A stretch of 34,385 nt of DNA, taken from contig NZ_AEWH01000026.1 of NCBI RefSeq assembly GCF_000190475.1, positions 1 to 34,385 of the forward strand. The letters run 5' to 3'. Shown here in pieces: positions 1 through 7,294 of the stretch (its first letter is position 1; every line of letters begins with the position of its first letter). A program made the translations under genes and the position numbers. This stretch comes from Ornithinibacillus scapharcae TW25 (GTDB taxonomy: Bacteria; Bacillota; Bacilli; Bacillales; Amphibacillaceae). The notes below the pieces were generated by a model, which did not search any database, had not been told where the DNA came from, and saw only the letters and a program-made list of their open reading frames with translations.

Positions 1-396
1 ACGTACACACTATATATCAGTAGCCTAATACACTTTTTTAGTATCGATTACGACAAAAAGGGTTAGAAAACTAAGAGAGAGAAACTTATTGATATTAGAT
101 AAAGAAGTCTCATATGACAACAATAAACTAACTATAAAAGATCAAATTGCATTTCAATATTCATCATTTGATGCTGAATTCATTAGCAATTCTTTAATAG
201 ATCATATAGAAAATGATAAGCTTGTTGAAATATTGAAAACCTTACCCTCAAAACACAAGTAATACTTGAATTAAAGTATCTTCACAATTTCTCTTTAAAG
301 GAAATAGCAGAAATTATTGGAACTTCACCACAAAATATATCTAGCCAACATAAAAAAGCACTTAGTAAAATTTATAAGAAATTAACTGGGGAGTGA
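1..396 (+). pseudogene. Sigma-70-like factor, 3' part, two frameshifts
   Basis: The 5' end lies outside the window. Three reading-frame pieces join into one sigma-like protein. Bases 1-57 end in SIDYDK, bases 59-250 begin RVRKLRERN, and bases 253-396 encode a region 4 helix-turn-helix (FSLKEIAEIIGTSPQNIS) ending in KLTGE and a stop. The joins fall in A runs at 55-59 (one A too many) and 250-253 (one A too few), so the final frame is the same as the first. As written, the gene has a stop at 64 in the first frame and at 260 in the middle frame. Real decay, homopolymer sequencing error or slippage are all possible. The stop codon at 394-396 is 6 bases before the next start, so the two genes form an operon. 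The closest known arrangement is sigO-rsoA of Bacillus subtilis. UviA-like sigma factors are an alternative. The sigma family call is fairly sure; the subtype is not. Confidence 0.6.
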
Positions 397-402
397 GAAT
401 AA

Positions 403-615
403 TTGACAAACCAAGAAAACCAGGATATTGAACATATAATAAAAAAATTTGAATTAAAAATAAAAAAAAGCACTAAATACACACATTATCAGGATCAAGA
501 AGATTTGGAGCAGGAAATTAAGTTGAAAATTATAGAAAAACTTACTACCACGGAATTTGAAGAACCTCCAGGTTTCTGGAGTTTTCTTACTGAACAATCA
601 AAAATAAAGTATTAA
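403..615 (+). CDS. Small sigma region 2-like protein, possible RsoA-type co-sigma
   Basis: This 70-residue protein starts at a TTG preceded by GGGGAGTGAG, directly after the sigma-like gene. Its centre (EDLEQEIKLKIIEKL) has the acidic and leucine pattern of sigma-70 region 2.1-2.2, but the protein ends before regions 3 and 4. In Bacillus subtilis, RsoA (79 residues, sigma region 2-like) works with SigO, which supplies the DNA-binding part; gene order and size match here. It would act in the cytoplasm, bound to RNA polymerase together with its partner. The aromatic PGFWSFL near the end may belong to the region 2 fold. The RsoA assignment is inferred from context and pattern, not from an alignment. 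Confidence 0.55.
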   Translation: MTNQENQDIEHIIKKFELKIKKSTKYTHYQDQEDLEQEIKLKIIEKLTTTEFEEPPGFWSFLTEQSKIKY

Positions 616-751
616 AATAAATTACCTCCTAAACATGAGCATTGAATTTGATTTTATTCCATGCTCTTTCTTAGAAACAGAAGTTAAATACAATCATAGG
701 AAAACGGTACAATCATTAATTCCTTTACTTTTATTTCCTACAAATCAGCAT

Positions 752-802
752 AAAAAAGCAGTTCAGTATTGATACAATTATATTGCACCAATACTGAACT
801 GC
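752..802 (-). terminator. Rho-independent terminator of the glutaredoxin gene
   Basis: A perfect 14-bp inverted repeat (758-771 with 789-802, arm GCAGTTCAGTATTG) is followed on the minus strand by six T (752-757). It lies just downstream of the glutaredoxin stop codon. Confidence 0.85.
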
Positions 803-817
803 TCCATTGTCTGGGCT

Positions 818-1060
818 TTATATTAATCTATAATTTAGAGCCCCGGTTTTAACATCTTCAGTGCAACCGATATATATGTCATTCTTAATAATAGTTAGTG
901 GTACCCCTCTTCCATCGAGATCAAGGAATTCCTTTCGATAAATTTCGTTCTCTGCAATATTCTTTTCAAAAAATGGGATATTATTTTCTTTCAAAAAATC
1001 TTTCAGATACGTACAGAACCTACACCCTGTTTGGGTATAAACAGTTATATCCAATATCAT
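818..1060 (-). CDS. Glutaredoxin-family protein
   Basis: The 80-residue protein has a thioredoxin fold of glutaredoxin or NrdH type. A first beta strand (ITVYTQTG) leads into the redox motif CRFC (C13 and C16), and GVP near residue 54 is the usual cis-proline loop. Such proteins exchange disulfides in the cytoplasm, often with low-molecular-weight thiols or ribonucleotide reductase. The CRFC centre differs from the CPYC of classical glutaredoxins, so the partner cannot be predicted. The ATG follows GGAAAGGATGA. The gene stands alone and has its own terminator. Confidence 0.85.
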   Translation of the reverse strand: MILDITVYTQTGCRFCTYLKDFLKENNIPFFEKNIAENEIYRKEFLDLDGRGVPLTIIKNDIYIGCTEDVKTGALNYRLI

Positions 1061-1444
1061 TCATCCTTTCCAAAATAATAAATTTGGCCCATTTAATCTA
1101 TAAACTTAAATAGGAACCATATCTAGATAAAGAGGAACAATAAAGGAAAAATAAACCGTTTTAAAAATACTTGTTTATATTTAGCTTTAATCTATTGTTG
1201 TAAACAATCCTCCACTTTCATATTCAAACTATTGATTAGGAAGTTTATTATTAGTAAATTTCTTAGTAACTTAAGTGCGTTATCATTACAAGGAATATCA
1301 TGTGTACAATAGAAATGATTAAACGATTTAGTTTATCTAGTATCATCGCATCCTTTTCTTAATCGACTGGTTGTATATTCTAATTACCATATTTACAGAA
1401 GATTATTATTATTGGAACGATATATGCTATGATTAGATCAGTAG
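1061..1444. other. 384-base gap, no recognisable gene
   Basis: The stretch is AT-rich with no convincing long open frame. The only suggestive item is a 27-codon minus-strand frame (1263-1346). It has AAAAGGA just upstream of its ATG and a hydrophobic centre (IISIVHMIFLVMI) that could be a single membrane helix. It may be a real microprotein, a gene remnant or chance. No structured RNA was recognised. Confidence 0.3.
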
Positions 1445-1465
1445 ATGAGTAAAGGAGAATTCATG

Positions 1466-1837
1466 ATGGAAATTCAAAAAGTCGGTCAAATTGGAATACC
1501 CGTAAAAGATATAGGTAGAGCTATTAACTTTTATCAAGAGAAGCTTGACCTTCCCCTAATGTTTAATACAGATAGCATGGCATTTTTTGACTTAAACGGT
1601 CTGCGCTTGATGCTTACACTCCCTGAGAATAATCAATTCGATCATCCTAGCTCTGTTTTGTATTTTCAAGTAGGAGATATCAAGGAGACTTACCAAGAGA
1701 TGCTAGAAAAGGAAGTTATCTTTCTCGATGAGCCTCACGTGGTTACGAAAATAGGTCATACCGAAACATGGATGGTGTTCTTTAGGGATAGTGAAGAGAA
1801 TGTGCATGCACTGATGAGTGAAGTTGAGGTTGGCTAA
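1466..1837 (+). CDS. VOC (glyoxalase/bleomycin resistance) family protein
   Basis: The 123-residue protein has the paired beta-alpha-beta-beta-beta modules of the vicinal oxygen chelate superfamily: QIGIPVKDIGRAINFYQEKL, then FQVGDIKETYQEML, ending GHTETWMVFFRDSEENVHALMSE. The first metal-ligand position, often His, appears to be Gln, while a Glu is present near the end, so metal use is uncertain. Members include lyases, dioxygenases and drug-binding proteins; the substrate is unknown. The start is placed at 1466 (or 1463) because AAAGGAG at 1451-1457 lies downstream of the in-frame ATG at 1445. It is a single gene that converges on the SF0329 gene. Confidence 0.8.
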   Translation: MEIQKVGQIGIPVKDIGRAINFYQEKLDLPLMFNTDSMAFFDLNGLRLMLTLPENNQFDHPSSVLYFQVGDIKETYQEMLEKEVIFLDEPHVVTKIGHTETWMVFFRDSEENVHALMSEVEVG

Positions 1838-1849
1838 TATTGTTTCATC

Positions 1850-1880
1850 GAACGCTTGAAGTATTCTCATTCAAGCGTTC
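1850..1880. terminator. Hairpin between converging genes
   Basis: A perfect 11-bp inverted repeat (1850-1860 with 1870-1880, arm GAACGCTTGAA, 9-base loop) lies between the VOC gene and the convergent SF0329 gene and includes the latter's stop codon. There is no long T run on either side, so termination strength is unclear. Confidence 0.6.
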
Positions 1881-2436
1881 CACTTCTATCATAACTTAAC
1901 CCCTCCACATCACATCTAATATTATAAAATTCTACAATCAATGGATGTATATCGTCGGATAAAGGAATTTCTTTTAATCTTCTTTTTCCTAATCTTCTAT
2001 CGAACATCGAATACGCTCTTATCATAATATGTTCTGAGTTCATTGCGTCCTCAATAGATAAAGAGGGGTATTCCATACATGCAGTGTAAAGGTAATTGCT
2101 ATCAAAAATGCCTTTTCCTATTAAAGTTTCATCAGCAGTATCTGAAGCCCTTACTAATTGCTCCCTTTCTTCTGATTGGAACATGACATTCCAGTCTGGA
2201 TGATACGGAATCGGTTTTAAACCATTTTCTTCCTTCAACTGTTGATATAACTTTTCATGCTCAATGGCAAATGTCACATCAGTGGCACTAACTATCTCCC
2301 TCTTATCGAAGGTAATCCAAACTTTACTAGGCCCATCATGGAATTTCCGATATACCGTTGCATGAATTCGGACACGTCCTTTTAACCGGTCGCAAAGGAA
2401 ACTTTCCAGTGTTGTTTTTGTTTTGCTCCATTGCAT
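1867..2436 (-). CDS. SF0329-family protein of unknown function
   Basis: The protein has 189 residues with no signal peptide or membrane helix. The start MQWSKTKTTLESFLCDRLKGRVRIHATVYR is reminiscent of the uncharacterised SF0329 family; this rests on memory of the family pattern. It has several charged patches and a conserved-looking WITFDKREI segment, but no catalytic motif I recognise. The ATG at 2436 is chosen because AGAGAGGTG precedes it; a GTG at 2445 lies inside that ribosome binding site. The gene begins 5 bases after the CPBP protease stop, so the two are cotranscribed and probably translationally coupled. It is likely under MerR control together with the protease. Confidence 0.7.
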   Translation of the reverse strand: MQWSKTKTTLESFLCDRLKGRVRIHATVYRKFHDGPSKVWITFDKREIVSATDVTFAIEHEKLYQQLKEENGLKPIPYHPDWNVMFQSEEREQLVRASDTADETLIGKGIFDSNYLYTACMEYPSLSIEDAMNSEHIMIRAYSMFDRRLGKRRLKEIPLSDDIHPLIVEFYNIRCDVEGLSYDRSGTLE

Positions 2437-2441
2437 TACAA

Positions 2442-3254
2442 TCACCTCTCTCTGAATTTACGTGTATATAGAACTTGCCTTGGATTTAGAAGTATTAACA
2501 CAATTGCTATCAGGAAGTATAAGAGCATGTAGTATCCTAGAATGTCTAATAAATCTCCTCTTATCAAGTCTAGTGAAAAGTTAAATAATTGATGTGCTAC
2601 AATCGGGATGACAAGATTCTTATTGAAGTTGTAGAATAACGTCACTATGACAGAAAACGATACAATTCCAAGCATAAAAAGCACGATGTACCCAATCAAA
2701 TCCACTCCGGTATAACCAGAAGCAAACCATAATGGAGTATGCCATCCTCCCCATAAAAGTCCTATTACGAGAGATGATTTCAGTGGAGAATACTGCTTTT
2801 GAAGTTTATTTAAAGCGTACCCCCTCCATCCTAACTCCTCTCCAAATGGTCCTCTTACTAAGTTATCGAAAAATGCAAAAATAACTGGTGGAAAACTTGA
2901 AAAAGATAATATACTATGTAAACTTTCGGTATAGTTTGTTAAGAAAGAGATTGTCACGGTTGTTATAAGGGTTTGAATAGTAATGAGAGTGGCAAGGACT
3001 CGGAGGTTTAATCTTGTAGTAAATTGCCGCTTTATAAAACTCCATAAATTTATGTCTGGATTTATTCTCCTAAACAAAATAACAATTGCAATGGTTGAGG
3101 ACCATGCTGAGACAATTTGCAATAAGTTAGTTATGCCCTCTGGAAGACCTAACATGATACTTATGCCAATCACCACAAATAAAACGAGAAACACTACATA
3201 ACTTAGGATAAAGAAACTTAACAACGGTCTTTTTAAAATATCTTTATTTTTCAC
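2442..3254 (-). CDS. CPBP-family (Abi) intramembrane protease
   Basis: The 270-residue protein has about seven or eight hydrophobic segments. It carries the three CPBP motifs: EELGWRGY (E139, E140, R144), GLLWGGWH (H172) and HQLFNF (H221, N225). These form the intramembrane active site of the CAAX-protease and bacteriocin-processing family (Rce1 and Abi relatives). Bacterial members often give bacteriocin self-immunity or act in envelope stress; the substrate is not predictable here. It starts at GTG 3254 after AAGGAGTGGGATAGT. It is first in a two-gene operon with the SF0329 gene. A promoter with a 19-bp spacer and a dyad lies between it and the merR-type gene, pointing to MerR control. Confidence 0.9.
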   Translation of the reverse strand: MKNKDILKRPLLSFFILSYVVFLVLFVVIGISIMLGLPEGITNLLQIVSAWSSTIAIVILFRRINPDINLWSFIKRQFTTRLNLRVLATLITIQTLITTVTISFLTNYTESLHSILSFSSFPPVIFAFFDNLVRGPFGEELGWRGYALNKLQKQYSPLKSSLVIGLLWGGWHTPLWFASGYTGVDLIGYIVLFMLGIVSFSVIVTLFYNFNKNLVIPIVAHQLFNFSLDLIRGDLLDILGYYMLLYFLIAIVLILLNPRQVLYTRKFRER

Positions 3255-3313
3255 ACTATCCCACTCCTTAAAATAAAATGCTAGTACCGGAAAATCGTTC
3301 GCTACTAACGATT

Positions 3314-3344
3314 ATTTTAAACCTATGGGTAACCCTCAGCTCAA
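3314..3344 (-). promoter_or_regulatory. MerR-type promoter with 19-bp spacer and operator dyad
   Basis: On the minus strand, TTGAGC (3339-3344) and TAAAAT (3314-3319) are separated by 19 bp. The spacer contains the dyad CT..GGGT.ACCC..AG (3323-3339). A 19-bp spacer with a dyad between the -35 and -10 is the hallmark of promoters activated by MerR-family proteins. It lies within the short gap after the MerR gene and drives the CPBP operon. Confidence 0.75.
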
Positions 3345-3357
3345 TACCTCTATGGCA

Positions 3358-4143
3358 TTATTTTATTGGTGCATACATTTCTACGAATACTCGTTCTAGG
3401 TCGTTCTCATATGTTGTCAATAAAATATTAATGTAAGCAACTCCAACTAATTCATATCCATTCTCTTCTGCCATGGTGAAAAGCCGCGCTCCTACCTCGC
3501 TATCGATATCTTTTCCTTCTTTAACCGCTCTCCCATTCTCTATAACTGTATAAATACACTTTGGATGAAAAATTATCTTATTTGGATCAATACTCTCTGT
3601 GTCTTGCATACCTTGTACAATTAGATATTTTTCCTTTTGAATTCCTTTTTCATCAAAATAAATGACACGTCTAACACTATTTAACGTTACAGCTTTTCTT
3701 AATGCGGTATTTCTTAACATCTCATACTCTTCATAGGCTTTATAGTCTGACATTTCACCAAGTACTTCTATTGGTTTCATCTCTTTTAATATAAATCTAC
3801 CTAAATACTCCGGTATATTTTTACAGTCTTCTTTCACAGAGGTTAGCTGCCTTAGAAGAAGCTTTTTATATTCGAGTTCTTCCATTAATTTTGCTTCCTG
3901 CTGTTCTAAAATAGATGCTACATACTCTACCCCCTTACTTTGTCTTATCTCTTGAATTTTCTTGACCTCTATATTTAGCTCTCTATAAAAATTAGTTGTC
4001 ATAATATCATGTATATCAAATTGATCATACTTCCTATACCCATTAGTATCGTGTTTCGGATTAACCAGCTTCTTTTCTTCATAATATTTTATTGTATCTC
4101 TGGTCACCCCTAAGAAGTTAGCGACTTGCCCGATAGTATACAA
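3358..4143 (-). CDS. MerR-family regulator with GyrI-like ligand domain
   Basis: The 261-residue protein has an N-terminal MerR winged helix-turn-helix (YTIGQVANFLGVTRDTIKYY, then NPKHDTNGYRKY). A coiled-coil dimer helix follows at about 75-115, then a C-terminal domain (about 125-261) like the effector domain of BmrR and BltR. Such regulators sense drugs or lipophilic compounds and twist long-spacer promoters into activity. The TTG start at 4143 follows AGGAGG with 8-base spacing; the nearby ATG is out of frame. The promoter just downstream (3314-3344) fits a MerR target, so the CPBP-SF0329 pair is the probable regulon. The ligand is unknown. Confidence 0.88.
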   Translation of the reverse strand: MYTIGQVANFLGVTRDTIKYYEEKKLVNPKHDTNGYRKYDQFDIHDIMTTNFYRELNIEVKKIQEIRQSKGVEYVASILEQQEAKLMEELEYKKLLLRQLTSVKEDCKNIPEYLGRFILKEMKPIEVLGEMSDYKAYEEYEMLRNTALRKAVTLNSVRRVIYFDEKGIQKEKYLIVQGMQDTESIDPNKIIFHPKCIYTVIENGRAVKEGKDIDSEVGARLFTMAEENGYELVGVAYINILLTTYENDLERVFVEMYAPIK

Positions 4144-4176
4144 ATTCCATCCCTCCTAAAACACATATAATAGAAA

Positions 4177-4195
4177 AGCAGGGAAAACCCCTGCT
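4177..4195 (-). terminator. Terminator of the small membrane protein gene
   Basis: A 7-bp GC-rich stem (AGCAGGG with CCCTGCT) is followed on the minus strand by TTTTC. It sits 19 bases after the stop codon of the 114-residue membrane protein gene and just upstream of the MerR gene. Confidence 0.75.
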
Positions 4196-4214
4196 ATCAA
4201 CATGAAGTATAGTC

Positions 4215-4559
4215 TTACGTCTGTAATTTGGACAGGTCATCACGCTTTACACGTACGGTTACATATTCATCTACAGGGCCATTACCGACCCCTCGTTGAT
4301 TTTCATAAACTTGCATTCCTTCATCATCATAGACTTTCGGCTTCATTACCAAGAAACCCAAGAATGAGATTACTGTCATTGCTACAAAGAAGGCTAATAA
4401 ATATACCCAATATCTTACATAGACATTATTCATCACAGCGTCTTTTACTTCTATCCCTGATGTCTGGTAGGCTATCAAATAATTACATAGACTTACCACA
4501 AATAAAATTAGTGTAGCGCCGATAGATAATAAAAACAATATACCTAGTAGATTCCTCAT
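4215..4559 (-). CDS. Two-helix membrane protein of unknown function
   Basis: The protein has 114 residues. There are two hydrophobic segments, at about 4-30 (LLGILFLLSIGATLILFVV) and about 50-73 (YWVYLLAFFVAMTVISFL), then a polar tail of about 40 residues with acidic and basic patches. I recognise no domain. The tail probably faces the cytoplasm, as the loop between the helices is short. It has its own promoter with an extended -10 (TGCTATAAT, 4596-4604) and its own terminator, so it is a single-gene unit. The AGAGGGG before the ATG supports the start. Confidence 0.7.
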   Translation of the reverse strand: MRNLLGILFLLSIGATLILFVVSLCNYLIAYQTSGIEVKDAVMNNVYVRYWVYLLAFFVAMTVISFLGFLVMKPKVYDDEGMQVYENQRGVGNGPVDEYVTVRVKRDDLSKLQT

Positions 4560-4595
4560 GTTGCTTTTCCCCTCTGTTGTGATTTAAGTATGATA

Positions 4596-4604
4596 ATTAT
4601 AGCA
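4596..4604 (-). promoter_or_regulatory. Extended -10 promoter of the small membrane protein gene
   Basis: On the minus strand TGCTATAAT is a perfect extended -10 for the main sigma factor, located 37 bases before the ATG at 4559. No clear -35 is present, as is usual with extended -10 promoters. Confidence 0.6.
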
Positions 4605-4654
4605 TATAAGCAGATTATTTAATTTTGGTAGAAATGTAGATTATTGGAGGGCTT

Positions 4655-4752
4655 TTCTCTAACGGGCATGGGATATGTTCTCTCCACGCGGGAACACGTT
4701 TCTCTATCCGGGGACTATATCCGCTACGCGCGGTGTACATTTCCCACGACAC
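4655..4752. repeat. GC-richer intergenic block with nested inverted repeats
   Basis: This block is clearly richer in G and C than its surroundings and non-coding in appearance. It contains GGGATATGT and ACATTTCCC, which can pair with one mismatch, and GGGGAC and CGCG words. Words such as GTAGCGG and GTACAC recur in the hairpin region near 7267-7297. It may be a copy of a small dispersed intergenic repeat. Frames through it on both strands lack ribosome binding sites. Confidence 0.35.
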
Positions 4753-4763
4753 CATTAACGAAT

Positions 4764-4793
4764 AGGACAATTTACCCACCATTATGCTATAAT
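4764..4793 (+). promoter_or_regulatory. Promoter of the EamA transporter gene
   Basis: An extended -10 (TGCTATAAT, 4785-4793) has an AGGACA -35-like hexamer (4764-4769) 18 bp upstream. It lies 37 bases before the chosen start codon. Confidence 0.6.
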
Positions 4794-4830
4794 GATAGAA
4801 TTGATTTTTCTGCATCAAGGAGGTCTCTTC

Positions 4831-5733
4831 ATGAAATTTAATAAGGGGATATTATTTATCCTAATCGGTGCTGGAGGCTTTGGATTTACTCCGGTTTTTG
4901 CAAAGCTAGGGTTTAGCTATGGTTATTCACTCGGGCAAATTACGATTGTTCAAATGCTTATCTCCTTTCTTTTTCTATGGATACTTACGCTACTAAATAA
5001 ACGCTCTAGTTTCAAAGGGATAACCAAAAAGAATATCTTACCTATTATGATGACTGGTTGTTTGGTTGGGTTAACTAGCGTACTCTACTATGGGTCCATG
5101 CAGTATCTACCTGCGTCATTATCTATCATTTTAATGTTCCAATTTGTTTGGATTGGAATTATCTTAGAATGGATCTTTAGCAAAGTAAAACCAGCCCCCA
5201 TAACCATTCTATCCATCATCCTAATTCTTATCGGTGTCTTTTTCGCCTCCGATATTATGAATGGGGAAATACATGGTTTGCCTGTTAAAGGGTTAGTTTA
5301 TGGAATACTATCGGCATTTACGTATGCGGGTTTTATCTTTTTCAGTGGGAAGGTTGCTGTACATGTTGATGCATGGACTAGGACTTCCATAATGGTAACA
5401 GGTTCGACAATCTTAGTACTCGTTCTCTTTATCCGAGACATTCCAACGATTGTCCCATTGGAAGGTAACTTGATATTAGTTGCTGCAGGTGTAGCGTTAT
5501 TCGGAGCTGTCCTACCGCCATTATTCTTTGCTGCTGGTGCACCATTGGTATCAGGTGGAATTGCAAACATCCTAACATCCATTGAACTACCAATTGCTAT
5601 TCTTTCAGCAAGCCTGATTTTATCGGAGGAGGTAGCGCCTCTCCAGTGGTTGGGCACAGTTATTATCCTAGTAGCTATCATATTAAACGAACTGGGGTCT
5701 AATCTATTTCGCAAAGTCAAATCGAAAACTTAA
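4831..5733 (+). CDS. EamA-family (DMT) transporter
   Basis: The protein has 300 residues with about ten hydrophobic helices. It has the two-repeat layout of EamA drug/metabolite transporters: the first half opens ILFILIGAGGFGFTPVFAKLG and the second half opens GLVYGILSAFTYAGFIFFSG. The end, ILSEEVAPLQWLGTVIILVAI, is the typical last repeat helix. Members export or import small metabolites such as amino acids, nucleosides or drugs across the cell membrane; the substrate is unknown. The start at 4831 is chosen because AAGGAGG lies 9 bases upstream; an ATG at 4792 would place this site inside the gene. It is a single-gene unit with its own promoter. Confidence 0.9.
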   Translation: MKFNKGILFILIGAGGFGFTPVFAKLGFSYGYSLGQITIVQMLISFLFLWILTLLNKRSSFKGITKKNILPIMMTGCLVGLTSVLYYGSMQYLPASLSIILMFQFVWIGIILEWIFSKVKPAPITILSIILILIGVFFASDIMNGEIHGLPVKGLVYGILSAFTYAGFIFFSGKVAVHVDAWTRTSIMVTGSTILVLVLFIRDIPTIVPLEGNLILVAAGVALFGAVLPPLFFAAGAPLVSGGIANILTSIELPIAILSASLILSEEVAPLQWLGTVIILVAIILNELGSNLFRKVKSKT

Positions 5734-5743
5734 CATAAAACAT

Positions 5744-5790
5744 GGACGATTATACCGCTTCTTCCTTTGTAATTGGCGAAGTAATCGTCC
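5744..5790 (+). terminator. Long imperfect hairpin after the EamA gene
   Basis: GGACGATTA at 5744-5752 pairs with TAATCGTCC at 5782-5790, with further CGC/GCG pairing inside. The T run afterwards is weak. The inner segment TATACCGCTTC (5751-5761) can instead pair with GAAGCGGTATA (5831-5841), giving a competing structure. Confidence 0.5.
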
Positions 5791-5865
5791 CTATTTATCA
5801 ACCAAAATATAACTTATTTACATATAAAATGAAGCGGTATAGCCTAACTTCAGTATTGATTACTA

Positions 5866-5892
5866 TTTAAAAATTATTCTAATTGCCGATAA
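5866..5892 (+). promoter_or_regulatory. Sigma-D-like motility promoter for the chemoreceptor
   Basis: GCCGATAA at 5885-5892 matches the sigma-D -10 (GCCGATAT) in seven of eight positions. A weak TTTA at 5866 gives 15-base spacing; a perfect TAAA at 5868 gives 13. It ends 37 bases before the start codon. Sigma-D control is normal for chemotaxis receptors in bacilli. Confidence 0.6.
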
Positions 5893-5929
5893 AAAATATG
5901 CGATTAAATTAAGGGAGTATAACAATTCT

Positions 5930-7222
5930 ATGTTTACTAAAAAAGAGAAATTAGCAACGTTAAGAGAAGAAGCAGAAAAACAACTACAACATGTAAAGAT
6001 TGACGTAAATCATGATAACATTCTAGTGCAACAAATTTCACTTATCGATCTTACATTAGAGGATCTTGCTATTGCTAAGGCTTTACAACCATTTATCAAT
6101 GAAAATATTGATAAAATATATAATCCTCTATATAACAATAAACATGCTGGAATTCAAAGTGTCGTTAATATGACACCCATTGGTATCGACTTAGCTGGTA
6201 GTCAACAATATGTAGTCGGTTTCTTCGGTGGGGTAATCGACGATAAGTTTGTAGATAGAAGATATCAACTTAGCAAATATTATTTAAAAACAGGTGTGGA
6301 AGTAAAATGGTATCTCTGTACCAACCAAGCGTTTTTCAATAATACATTGGAGCTTTTAGCTGAAAAGTATAAGGACGACATGGAAAGTTTTGCACTTGCT
6401 GCAAGAGTAACGAGTAAAGTCTTTAATTTAGAACAACAGCTTTGCTTATCTGCATTACAAGATTTACAAAACCAAGTAGCTCAGGCGAAGGAAATGGAAG
6501 CGAAGCAGAATGTCAAAGAAGCTATTGGCGCTATAACAGAGGAATTAGCAGGTATGTCGGAAGAGGTTGGTGCTTCTGTTGCTGATGTAGTGGTACGTTC
6601 TGAAAGTATCAAAAAATACCTAACAGAAGGTCTTGAGTCATCTATCATCACATCTGAAACATCAGAAGCGGGTAGAAAGCAATTAGACCAAGTGATTGAA
6701 CAAACAGAGTCCTTAAAAGACAGTGTAACTAACATTCAGTCCAATATAGGTTCATTGGAAGCAAACTCAAGAGAGATCGGTGAAATCGTCTCTGTCATTA
6801 CCTCCATTGCAGAACAAACTAATCTTCTAGCACTAAATGCCGCAATCGAGGCCGCTAGAGCAGGAGAGCATGGAAAAGGATTCTCCGTTGTAGCAGATGA
6901 AGTAAGAAAACTAGCAGAGCAAACCAAAGCATCTTCCAATAATATTACCGAACTAGTTGTCTCTACAACCAAGCAAATTGAAGATGTTGTCAAACAAATG
7001 AACGAAATTAACTCGAAAACAATTCTAGCAAACCAGAACGTTCATGATACTACACAAAACTTTAATGATATTCTATCGGCAAGTACGGTGAGTAAGGATC
7101 AGAACGAAAGAAGTAATGAGGAAATGAGTAGCTTCACAGATATACTAAAAGAAATCGGTGAGGCTGGATCAAAAGTTGCTCATTTAGCCGATAACTTGAA
7201 TGAAACCATGCGTAGATTTTAA
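5930..7222 (+). CDS. Globin-coupled chemoreceptor, HemAT-like, without proximal His
   Basis: The 430-residue soluble protein has an N-terminal globin-type sensor (about 30-175) and a C-terminal methyl-accepting signalling domain. The hairpin tip [19 protein letters not shown], which contacts CheA and CheW, is intact. There is no membrane helix, as in HemAT of Bacillus subtilis, which senses oxygen through haem. Against my memory of HemAT, the KWY anchor aligns (126-128), but the proximal histidine eight residues earlier is tyrosine here (Y118). The distal-side tyrosine position (NPLY, Y68) is kept. The domain may therefore bind haem differently, or be a non-haem globin as in RsbR. The ATG follows AAGGGAG with long spacing of about 12. 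A sigma-D-like promoter precedes it. It is a single gene with a strong terminator. Confidence 0.88.
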   Translation: MFTKKEKLATLREEAEKQLQHVKIDVNHDNILVQQISLIDLTLEDLAIAKALQPFINENIDKIYNPLYNNKHAGIQSVVNMTPIGIDLAGSQQYVVGFFGGVIDDKFVDRRYQLSKYYLKTGVEVKWYLCTNQAFFNNTLELLAEKYKDDMESFALAARVTSKVFNLEQQLCLSALQDLQNQVAQAKEMEAKQNVKEAIGAITEELAGMSEEVGASVADVVVRSESIKKYLTEGLESSIITSETSEAGRKQLDQVIEQTESLKDSVTNIQSNIGSLEANSREIGEIVSVITSIAEQTNLLALNAAIEAARAGEHGKGFSVVADEVRKLAEQTKASSNNITELVVSTTKQIEDVVKQMNEINSKTILANQNVHDTTQNFNDILSASTVSKDQNERSNEEMSSFTDILKEIGEAGSKVAHLADNLNETMRRF

Positions 7223-7223
7223 T

Positions 7224-7264
7224 AAAAAACAGGGTGTAGACAAATAATCTACCCCTGTTTTTTT
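7224..7264. terminator. Bidirectional terminator
   Basis: An A run and CAGGG pair with CCCTG and a T run, extended by GTAGA/TCTAC with one bulged T. The stem has A and T tracts on both sides, so it can stop the chemoreceptor transcript and the converging aspA transcript. Confidence 0.88.
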
Positions 7265-7266
7265 AT

Positions 7267-7285
7267 GGGACAAGCGACCTGTCCC
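7267..7285. repeat. Short GC-rich hairpin next to the aspA stop
   Basis: GGGACA and TGTCCC pair around a 7-base centre. GGGACAGGTCGCTTGTCCC-like words are common between genes in bacilli, to my memory, so this may be one member of a dispersed small repeat. Confidence 0.35.
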
Positions 7286-7294
7286 CGTGTACCG

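Noticed and set aside
4615-4841. Short overlapping frames on both strands in the GC-rich block
   Set aside because: No ribosome binding sites, protein patterns unlike any family, and they cross promoter elements of the EamA gene.
5298-5720. 140-residue frame antisense to the EamA gene
   Set aside because: It is the shadow of a membrane protein gene; no ribosome site and a low-complexity composition.
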